Assembly (NCBI GenBank): GCA_964389735.1
Contig: CAYMEJ010000045.1
Location: 1-6,685 of the forward strand
Source of the DNA: JAQUVS01 sp964389735
GTDB taxonomy: Bacteria; Bacillota_I; Bacilli_A; RF39; UBA660
Direction: 5' to 3'
DNA length: 6,685 nt
A program made the translations under genes and the position numbers. The notes beneath the pieces are model-generated. The model saw only the letters and a list, made by a program, of their open reading frames with translations. It did no database searches and was not told the origin of the DNA. Below, piece after piece: positions 1 through 5,161 of this stretch. Within the stretch, counting starts at the first letter, position 1, and each line of letters begins with the position of its first letter.

Positions 1-199
1 ATTCACTACTATTACCATATTCATTTGAGTAATATAACCTTGCTGCGTCAACTACTCCACTAGCAGTTTTAGTAAATCCATCTTTTCTAGATTTATCAAT
101 ATACTTAGTAACTGCTGGTACTGCTATTACCATTATTACTCCTAGTATTACTATTACTGCAAGTAACTCTATCAATGTAAAACCTTTTCTATTCTTCAT
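1..199 (-). CDS. Type IV prepilin-like protein, second copy (C-terminus beyond left edge)
   Basis: This is the N-terminal 66 residues of a type IV pilin or pseudopilin; the rest lies off the left edge. The protein begins MKNRKGFTLIELLAV. That is a class III prepilin signal: a short basic leader, a cleavage site after Gly6, Phe as the expected methylated first residue of the mature protein, and Glu at mature position 5. A hydrophobic helix of about 20 residues follows, then a basic amphipathic stretch (KYIDKSRK). In the family, a prepilin peptidase cleaves and methylates such proteins and a separate assembly machine builds them into a surface filament; none of those genes is in the window. The ATG at 197-199 has an AGGTGA Shine-Dalgarno 4 nt upstream and its own promoter. 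By hand alignment 59 of 66 residues match the pilin gene at 3561-4532. Whether this copy also carries the tail-fibre-like C-terminus cannot be seen. Confidence 0.9.
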   Translation of the reverse strand, partial: MKNRKGFTLIELLAVIVILGVIMVIAVPAVTKYIDKSRKDGFTKTASGVVDAARLYYSNEYGNSSE

Positions 200-223
200 A
201 CTCTCACCTACTACTATAATAGA

Positions 224-252
224 AGTATACAATAGTATTTATTTTTTTTCAA
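224..252 (-). promoter_or_regulatory. Sigma-A-type promoter of the left pilin gene
   Basis: On the minus strand a TTGAAA -35 box (247-252) and a TATACT -10 box (224-229) are separated by exactly 17 nt. Transcription would start near 217, giving a leader of roughly 18 nt that holds the AGGTGA ribosome site. The -35 box abuts the U-run of the upstream terminator. Assigned by eye from consensus. Confidence 0.7.
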
Positions 253-276
253 TAAAAAAGACTAATTACTTAGTCT
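252..276 (-). terminator. Rho-independent terminator after the polysaccharide deacetylase gene
   Basis: Read on the minus strand, AGACTAA (270-276) and TTAGTCT (259-265) form a 7-bp stem around a GTAA loop, followed by a U-run (254-259). It lies 10 nt after the deacetylase stop. The stem is the same as in the terminator at 4634-4661, and both stand just ahead of a pilin gene. Confidence 0.8.
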
Positions 277-286
277 AAATACTATT

Positions 287-1735
287 TTAATTTACCATTT
301 TTGCTAGTTGTTCTACACTTGTACCCTTATATATTACATATCTTGGTATTAAATACTTATTACTACTTTGTGATGCTTTTTTATTGCCACCTATAAATGC
401 TAATTTAAAATTAGTTTCTTTAAGTGCTTCTATGCTTATAGAATTATAAGAATAAAATGGATAACAGAATGCTATTGGGTTACCTATTTTAGATTTAGAT
501 TTATTTAAATCATCTATTAATTCTTTTTTTGTTAATTTTTGTAGTTTATAACCACAACTATTATTTCTACAATAATTATTTAAATGTAGATCATTACCAT
601 GTGATTGTATTTCTAAATTTCCTGTTTTATATTTTGAAAGCGGCCACCATTCAGTTATTAAAAATAATGTAGCTTTCATATTATATTCATCTAATAGTCT
701 TGGTAAATGTGTATCAGTTCCTAATGCTCCATCATCTATTGTAATTAATACAGATTTATTAGGTATAGATATTTTTTTATCCATCCAATCATTAAATTCT
801 TTCATTGTTAATGTCTTAAAATTATTATTTTTTAAATATTCTAAATGTTTTCTAAAATTATTAATTTCTATACATATTGATTCATTACATTGTTCACTGT
901 TTTTATCATAAAAGAAATGATAATTAAGTACTGCTATTTTTTGTGGTAATTCCTTTACATATATTATTCTTTCTTTTGAAGTAATATTTTCATCATTATC
1001 AGTTATAGAATATTTTAAAATATATTTACCAGTTTTTGATGTATCTACCTTACCTTCTACTTTAACATTTTTAGTTATGTCACCATCACAATTATCTATT
1101 GCAGTATAACCTGGTTCATTATATTTATTATTTTTTATTATTGTGGTGGATTGATTACCCTTTAATTCTAAATTAGGTTTTTCTGTATCTGACTTTATTA
1201 TAGTTCTTATCTTTTTTACTTCATTATTAGAGGAATCTTTTAATGTATATATTACTTTATCATCTTTAATAGTAGTTTTAACATTCTTTGTTATATCTCC
1301 ATCATATTCATCTATTCCAATATAACCTGGCTCTATAAAATCTTTATTAGGACATATACTTATTTTATCTTCTCCAGTTAATTCTAAGGAAGGTTCTTTA
1401 CTATCTATTACCTTTACTATTCTTTGTTTTTCTACTTTAAAAATATTCTTTCTTATTGTGTAAGTAATAATATAATTTCCAACTTTTTTAGTATTTACAT
1501 TCCCTTTTACTTTTATTTCTTTATCAATATTTTTTCCAAAATACTTGGATGTAGCACCTTTATCCTTATAAACATCATTATAATTTATTTCAATTATTTG
1601 GTTTCCTTTTATATTAAGAGATGGTTTTGCTATTGTATAAAGCAAAATAAACAATATTAAAACACTTGCAATTATAGAAATAATAATTACTAATAATTCA
1701 TTGTTTATTTTTTTGCTTTTCTTTGTTTTATTCAT
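287..1735 (-). CDS. Membrane-anchored polysaccharide deacetylase with three Ig-like repeats
   Basis: A 482-residue surface enzyme. A short Lys-rich cytoplasmic start is followed by one hydrophobic segment (about 14-36) that would anchor it with the rest outside. Three Ig-like repeats of the DUF5011 or bacterial surface type follow, at about 37-110, 114-181 and 186-261. The second and third share an EPGY...DGDITKNVK motif; the first is diverged. The C-terminal half (about 266-482) is a NodB domain: Asp334-Asp335-Gly336 fits the base and metal-ligand motif, and His379 and His384 are the metal histidines. Their H-x4-H spacing is that of the IcaB/PgaB deacetylases of poly-N-acetylglucosamine, not the H-x3-H of typical peptidoglycan deacetylases. 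YPF at 425-427 fits motif 3. Expected chemistry is metal-dependent N-deacetylation of a GlcNAc-containing polymer; which polymer is not shown. Paired cysteines (C283/C288, C389/C394) may form disulfides. The ATG has AGGTGA 4 nt upstream and its own promoter; no glycan synthase is nearby. Confidence 0.88.
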   Translation of the reverse strand: MNKTKKSKKINNELLVIIISIIASVLILFILLYTIAKPSLNIKGNQIIEINYNDVYKDKGATSKYFGKNIDKEIKVKGNVNTKKVGNYIITYTIRKNIFKVEKQRIVKVIDSKEPSLELTGEDKISICPNKDFIEPGYIGIDEYDGDITKNVKTTIKDDKVIYTLKDSSNNEVKKIRTIIKSDTEKPNLELKGNQSTTIIKNNKYNEPGYTAIDNCDGDITKNVKVEGKVDTSKTGKYILKYSITDNDENITSKERIIYVKELPQKIAVLNYHFFYDKNSEQCNESICIEINNFRKHLEYLKNNNFKTLTMKEFNDWMDKKISIPNKSVLITIDDGALGTDTHLPRLLDEYNMKATLFLITEWWPLSKYKTGNLEIQSHGNDLHLNNYCRNNSCGYKLQKLTKKELIDDLNKSKSKIGNPIAFCYPFYSYNSISIEALKETNFKLAFIGGNKKASQSSNKYLIPRYVIYKGTSVEQLAKMVN

Positions 1736-1753
1736 TCTCTCACCTATACTCTT

Positions 1754-1782
1754 ATAGTATCATTAAATTTATTTTATGTAAA
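1754..1782 (-). promoter_or_regulatory. Probable promoter of the deacetylase gene
   Basis: On the minus strand TTTACA (1777-1782) lies 17 nt from TACTAT (1754-1759), which is preceded by TGA, an extended -10 element. The -10 is only 4 of 6 to consensus, so this call is weaker than the pilin promoters. It lies between the RNase J terminator and the AGGTGA ribosome site of the deacetylase. Confidence 0.5.
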
Positions 1783-1813
1783 AGAAAAAGTAATTATTAA
1801 TATAATTACTTTT
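1781..1813 (-). terminator. Terminator overlapping the end of the RNase J gene
   Basis: A perfect 12-bp inverted repeat (1786-1797 with 1802-1813) surrounds a 4-base loop, followed on the minus strand by TTTTTCTTT. The first arm overlaps two bases of the RNase J stop codon (1812-1814). The stem is entirely A/T apart from one G-C pair, so its strength depends on length; the repeat is near-palindromic and could act in both directions. Confidence 0.7.
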
Positions 1814-3464
1814 ATATTTCTTGAATTACTGTAATAATCATAGGTTTACATTCAGTTTCTTTATAAAAGTATTTTCCTAATTTCTCACGTATTTCATTTT
1901 TTATTTTTGTATAATCTACTCTTTTTGATTCTTCAGAGATGTTATCTATAATTATTTCTAATGATCTTTTCTTTGTTTCATCTATCATATCTTGATTATC
2001 TTTAACAAAGATAAAACCTCTAGTTATAATTTCTGGTCCTGCTATAACTTTTTTAGTATTTCTATTAAGAGTACAGCTAATTATAACAATTCCATTTTCT
2101 CCTAGCATTTCTCTATCTTTTAATACTAATTCTCCAATATCATCTTGGAAATTACCATCTATTAAAATGTCATCTACATCTATATGTTCAATATCGTTAG
2201 TTAATTCACCTTTTTCAAATGTAGCTACATCTCCATTTTGTTTTAATAGAATATTTTCTTTTGGTATTCCTAATTCTTCTGCAATAGTAGCATTCATATA
2301 TTGATGTCTATATTCTCCTTTTACTGGAAAATAATATTTAGGATTCATTAAATTAATCATTAACATTAAATCTTCACGTGATGCATGGTGTAATAAATGT
2401 TTTTTATTAGATAAACTAATAACATTAACATTATTTCTTGCTATATCATCCATTACTTCTGCTAAACGTTTTTCTATACCATCATAACTAGGTTCAGTTA
2501 TAAATACTGTATCTGTTTCTCTTAATTTAATATATTTATCATAACCTTTTATAATTCTTTCTAAGTTTGCAAAAGGTTTTTCTTTTTCATCTGATATAAG
2601 TACTACTACGCCTTTATCATTTAAGTTAGATAAATCACCTATTCTATCTTTATCAATTGTTAAATATCCCATATCTATTGATTTATTTAATAATCCTTGA
2701 AGTGATTTACTCATGATAACTATTTTTCTATGTGTTTTCATTACTTCATTAAATATTTCTTGAACTCTATAGATATGTGCTGGTAATACTGTTGCTATTA
2801 TTCTATCATCATTTTTTGCTAATACATCTCTAATAAAACTACTTACTCTATTGTTTGGAGAAGTGTGTCCTATTTTTTCTGCATATGTTGATTCTGATAA
2901 TAAACAAAGTACTCCTTGTTTTCCTACGTATGCTAATTTACCAATATCAGTCTTATAATTACCTGACATTGTTGAATCAAATACAAAGTCTCCTGTATAT
3001 ACTATTGCACCATCTTCTGTATATAATACATAGCATACAGAGTCTGGTATTGAATGTGTTACATTAATTGGAAATATTGAATTATTTCCAAAATCAAGCT
3101 TTGAATGTGGTCTAATTTCTTTTAATGTTTTTAATTCTTTTTGTGTTTCTTCTAATTCACTTTTTACTATTTCCATAGTATATTTTGTTGCATAGATATT
3201 TACATCAGGTAACATATTTACTATATCTGCTACAGCACCCATATTACCTTCATGTCCATGTGTTAAAAAGATCCCTTTTATTCTATCTTTATTACTTATT
3301 AAATAATCAATATTGGGAATTATATAATCTATTCCTAACATGTTATTCATTCCGTACTTCAAACCGGCATCGAATACGAATATATCTTTATCTACTTCAA
3401 CAACATACATATTCTTACCATTTTCATTTAGTCCACCTAGACTAAATATTTTAATTTTACTCAA
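1812..3464 (-). CDS. RNase J family protein with degenerate metal-binding motif (J2-like)
   Basis: A 550-residue protein with full-length RNase J layout: metallo-beta-lactamase core, inserted beta-CASP domain (about 205-350), return to the core, and a C-terminal domain with the family's GPEIITRGF-type motif (about 477-484). The family has 5'-to-3' exo- and endonuclease activity in RNA decay and rRNA maturation, using two metals bound by HxHxDH. Here the motif is His69-Gly-His71-Glu-Gly73-Asn74, so the Asp and last His are missing. The later ligands His137 (THS) and Asp159 (TGDF) remain, and the usual GHAS motif reads HHAS (359-362). Firmicutes often carry an active J1 and a weakly active J2 that form a complex; this looks like the J2 type or a structural paralogue. 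The TTG start is chosen because AAAGGAG lies 9 nt upstream, an in-frame TGA lies just before it, and no ATG or GTG is in frame. The gene has its own promoter and terminator. Confidence 0.85.
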   Translation of the reverse strand: MSKIKIFSLGGLNENGKNMYVVEVDKDIFVFDAGLKYGMNNMLGIDYIIPNIDYLISNKDRIKGIFLTHGHEGNMGAVADIVNMLPDVNIYATKYTMEIVKSELEETQKELKTLKEIRPHSKLDFGNNSIFPINVTHSIPDSVCYVLYTEDGAIVYTGDFVFDSTMSGNYKTDIGKLAYVGKQGVLCLLSESTYAEKIGHTSPNNRVSSFIRDVLAKNDDRIIATVLPAHIYRVQEIFNEVMKTHRKIVIMSKSLQGLLNKSIDMGYLTIDKDRIGDLSNLNDKGVVVLISDEKEKPFANLERIIKGYDKYIKLRETDTVFITEPSYDGIEKRLAEVMDDIARNNVNVISLSNKKHLLHHASREDLMLMINLMNPKYYFPVKGEYRHQYMNATIAEELGIPKENILLKQNGDVATFEKGELTNDIEHIDVDDILIDGNFQDDIGELVLKDREMLGENGIVIISCTLNRNTKKVIAGPEIITRGFIFVKDNQDMIDETKKRSLEIIIDNISEESKRVDYTKIKNEIREKLGKYFYKETECKPMIITVIQEI

Positions 3465-3473
3465 AATTTCATT

Positions 3474-3480
3474 CTCCTTT
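3474..3480 (-). promoter_or_regulatory. Ribosome binding site supporting the TTG start of the RNase J gene
   Basis: AAAGGAG lies 9 nt before the TTG at 3462-3464. An ATG at 3471-3473, only 2 nt from the Shine-Dalgarno core, is out of frame: it reads Met-Lys-Phe and stops at a TGA that overlaps the TTG. No in-frame ATG or GTG exists between the upstream TGA (3480-3482) and TTG, so TTG is the only reasonable start. Confidence 0.7.
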
Positions 3481-3515
3481 CATAATATTAAACTATAAGT
3501 AAATTAACCTTTAAC

Positions 3516-3544
3516 ATTATAACATAATAAAATTAAAAAGACAA
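3516..3544 (-). promoter_or_regulatory. Promoter of the RNase J gene, overlapping the pilin terminator
   Basis: On the minus strand a perfect TATAAT -10 (3516-3521) carries a TGT extension and stands 17 nt from TTGTCT (3539-3544), a 4-of-6 -35 box. The -35 box is made from the 3' arm of the preceding terminator hairpin. The predicted leader is about 45 nt. Confidence 0.7.
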
Positions 3545-3556
3545 CTAATGTTGTCT
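3533..3556 (-). terminator. Terminator of the interrupted pilin gene
   Basis: A 7-bp stem of AGACAAC with GTTGTCT (3550-3556 and 3539-3545) has a 4-base ATTA loop and a U-run (3535-3539) followed by AAT. It begins 4 nt after the last TAA of the pilin/tail-fibre reading frame. This supports treating 3561-4532 as one gene with a single terminator at its far end; none is seen near the internal TAA. Confidence 0.75.
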
Positions 3557-3560
3557 ATTA

Positions 3561-4532
3561 TTACTTTCCTATTACTGTAACTTCCCAAGTGGAATTACTA
3601 GATACATCTACACCTGAATATAGTGGTAAATTTACTGTATTACCACTTATAGATACATAAGTAAGTAATTTATCATAAGATACATCAAATTGATTATGAT
3701 ATCCATATGTTCCTACTGCTATTTTTTTTATGGATACTATTCCATATACTTCTGTTAAATCATCAAAAGTAAATGCTACATTTTTTCTTTGAACTGGAGT
3801 AAACGATACTACTTGTGACTTTGTTTTTGTTAATAGAGTTGCACTTTCTGTTCCTGCATTATAAGCATTTGTTGTACTTATTGTACCTCCACTATAATAT
3901 CCAGGTATTATTGTTTTACTTTCGGATGTAGTTGGATTCCAATTTAATAATCCATTGTTTTTCATTGTACCTGTTAATTCTATTCCTTTTACTACTGCTG
4001 TTTTATTTTCTAATATATCTTCTTTTGTTGCACTTCCTTTTGCTTTTAATTCATTTAATTGATTTTATAAATTATCTACCATTTCTTGTGATACTAAATT
4101 TATTGTTTTATATGAAGATGTTTCTTCATCATATTCACATGTTCCTTCTCCAAATATTGCTTCTTTATCACTTATATTTTTAACTGCATACCAAGTGTCT
4201 CTTTGAAAACATGCGATTGTTGTTCCATCATCAAATATTTTTATTGTTCCTTCATCAGGGTTTCCTTTTAATTCTAGTTTTTGATTTGTTGCAGTTTTAC
4301 ATTCATCTGTTGTACATGTGAATTCTATTGTATTAGTACTACTATTTCCTAATTCATTTGAGTAATATAAGTTTGCTGCATCTATTACTCCATTAGCTGT
4401 TTTAGTAAAACCTTCTTTTCTAGACTTATCAATGTATTTTGTTACTGCTGGTACTGCTATTACCATTATTACTCCTAATATTACTATTACTGCTAATAAT
4501 TCTATTAAAGTAAATCCTTTTTTATTCTTCAT
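3561..4532 (-). pseudogene. Type IV prepilin with phage tail-fibre-like C-terminus, split by one in-frame TAA
   Basis: The 324-codon frame holds one internal stop, TAA at 4065-4067 (codon 156). Before it lies a prepilin: MKNKKGFTLIELLAV, cleavage after Gly6, Glu at mature position 5, a hydrophobic helix to about residue 30, then a globular part with cysteines 73, 78, 108 and 132. After it the frame stays open for 167 codons: a helical linker (NQLNELKAKG, then SATKEDI), then AVVKGIELTGTMKNNG and IPGYYSGGTIST. These resemble repeats in phage tail-fibre and minor structural proteins, which is recognition by eye. The missing residue is plausibly Gln (CAA to TAA): the linker would read L-Q-N-Q-L. 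ATG 4530-4532 is the start, since GGAGG lies 5 nt upstream; a GTG 12 nt earlier overlaps that site. Intact, it would be a surface pilin with a binding or structural tip. As it stands, a 155-residue pilin could still be made. Readthrough, a real nonsense mutation and a sequencing error all fit. Promoter, start and terminator are intact, so any decay is recent. Confidence 0.8.
4334..4532 (-). repeat. Direct repeat: pilin 5' region, second copy at 1-199
   Basis: The first 199 bases of this pilin gene align without gaps to 1-199. Counted by hand there are 29 mismatches, about 85% identity, with most differences at third codon positions and at the distal end. The copies are about 4.3 kb apart in the same orientation, so recombination between them would delete the RNase J and deacetylase genes. 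Confidence 0.85.
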
Positions 4533-4537
4533 TGTAT

Positions 4538-4542
4538 CCTCC
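4538..4542 (-). promoter_or_regulatory. GGAGG ribosome binding site that fixes the pilin start
   Basis: GGAGG stands 5 nt before the ATG at 4530-4532. The alternative in-frame GTG (4542-4544) overlaps this site and would add only four residues (M-E-D-T) ahead of the Lys-rich leader. The paralogous left pilin starts at the position equivalent to the ATG. Confidence 0.85.
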
Positions 4543-4559
4543 ACTTTATTAATACCAAA

Positions 4560-4588
4560 ATTCTATCTTTTACAAATCTTTTTGTCAA
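4560..4588 (-). promoter_or_regulatory. Strong sigma-A promoter of the interrupted pilin gene
   Basis: A perfect TTGACA -35 (4583-4588) is separated by 17 nt from TAGAAT (4560-4565), 5 of 6 to the -10 consensus. Transcription would start near 4553 with a leader of about 20 nt holding GGAGG. This is the best promoter in the window and argues that the gene is, or until recently was, well expressed. Confidence 0.8.
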
Positions 4589-4633
4589 TGGATTTTTTAT
4601 ATATGGAAATTATTACCAATTTGTTAGTTTTTT

Positions 4634-4661
4634 AATTAAAAAAGACTAATTTCTTAGTCTT
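4634..4661 (-). terminator. Terminator of the thrS operon
   Basis: On the minus strand AAGACTAA (4654-4661) pairs with TTAGTCTT (4642-4649) around a GAAA tetraloop, 8 bp, followed by a U-run and further T-rich sequence. It overlaps the TAA of the small gene (4660-4662). The stem is shared with the terminator at 252-276. Confidence 0.85.
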
Positions 4662-5151
4662 ATTTTGATAATGATTTTCTTTCTTTATTCATTATTTCTT
4701 CTTTTATTTTAGAATAATTGAAGTCAGGTGCTTTTGAATTATAATAAATATCTTCTGTATCATTATATAATTCGGTTGCTATTTTACCTTTTTCATTTAT
4801 ATATGCACATAACTTTTCTCCATTTATTATATCATCAAATCTTGCAAGTTTTTCATTTGATATATTTTCAAAATCATAAATCTTACTAACTTTTTCTCCA
4901 ACATAGTTTCCTTCCTCAATATCATATACTTGTTCTTTATCATCTACAGTTGCTATCCATGTATTAGGAAATTTAGTAGGTCTTATATCAATAATATTTT
5001 CTGTTTGGAATGTAACTATTTTTTTTACTACTTTTAAATGAGTAGTAGATGTTCCATTTTCTGTTTTTCTTGTAACTAGATAATCAGTTTTACCTATTTC
5101 TGTTGTTATTGCATCTTTACTTTTTTCAACATTTATAATATCTTTTTTCAT
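4660..5151 (-). CDS. Hypothetical 163-residue cytosolic protein, downstream of thrS
   Basis: I do not recognise this protein. It is 163 residues, highly charged, with no signal peptide or membrane segment, so it is probably cytosolic. The first third is basic and Thr-rich (DYLVTRKTENGTSTTHLKVV), the middle looks like beta strands (FPNTWIATVDD, then YDIEEGNYVG), and the C-terminus is a Lys/Glu-rich helix ending SLSK. A stretch near 110-125 (GEKLCAYINEKGKIATELY) faintly recalls a WG-type repeat, but one copy is not enough to assign it. The ATG has AGGTGA 4 nt upstream, and that site begins right at the thrS stop codon, 10 nt away. It is therefore almost certainly cotranscribed with thrS and would share any upstream thrS control. 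A strong terminator overlaps its stop. Codon use matches its neighbours. Confidence 0.75.
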   Translation of the reverse strand: MKKDIINVEKSKDAITTEIGKTDYLVTRKTENGTSTTHLKVVKKIVTFQTENIIDIRPTKFPNTWIATVDDKEQVYDIEEGNYVGEKVSKIYDFENISNEKLARFDDIINGEKLCAYINEKGKIATELYNDTEDIYYNSKAPDFNYSKIKEEIMNKERKSLSK

Positions 5152-5161
5152 TTTTTCACCT

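Noticed and set aside
1060..1340. Possible DNA repeat array inside the deacetylase gene
   Set aside because: The similarity between about 1065-1125 and 1280-1340 is explained by two homologous Ig-like protein domains and is not a separate repeat element.
1424..1660. Plus-strand 78-codon hydrophobic frame
   Set aside because: It lies inside the deacetylase gene; the Phe/Ile/Tyr-rich content is the complement of Lys/Asn-rich codons, and no ribosome site precedes it.
3465..3515. Riboswitch or structured leader before the RNase J gene
   Set aside because: The leader is about 45 nt and nearly all A/T, with no convincing stem or known riboswitch core.
3561..3965. A separate 134-residue gene starting at ATG 3963-3965
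   Set aside because: The ATG lies within a tail-fibre-like motif that begins upstream in the same frame, only a poor AGG precedes it, and there is no promoter or terminator between it and the pilin part.
4065..4067. Genetic code change making TAA a sense codon
   Set aside because: The RNase J, deacetylase, small hypothetical and pilin/tail frames all end naturally in TAA, each with a terminator at or just after it.
4532..4544. GTG start for the pilin, adding four residues
   Set aside because: The GTG overlaps the GGAGG ribosome site that serves the ATG 12 nt later, and the paralogous pilin starts at the equivalent of the ATG.
2855..4635. Plus-strand open frames of 67-86 codons
   Set aside because: They lie opposite well-supported minus-strand genes, are Leu/Tyr/Ile-rich as expected of antisense AT-rich frames, and lack promoters or ribosome sites.
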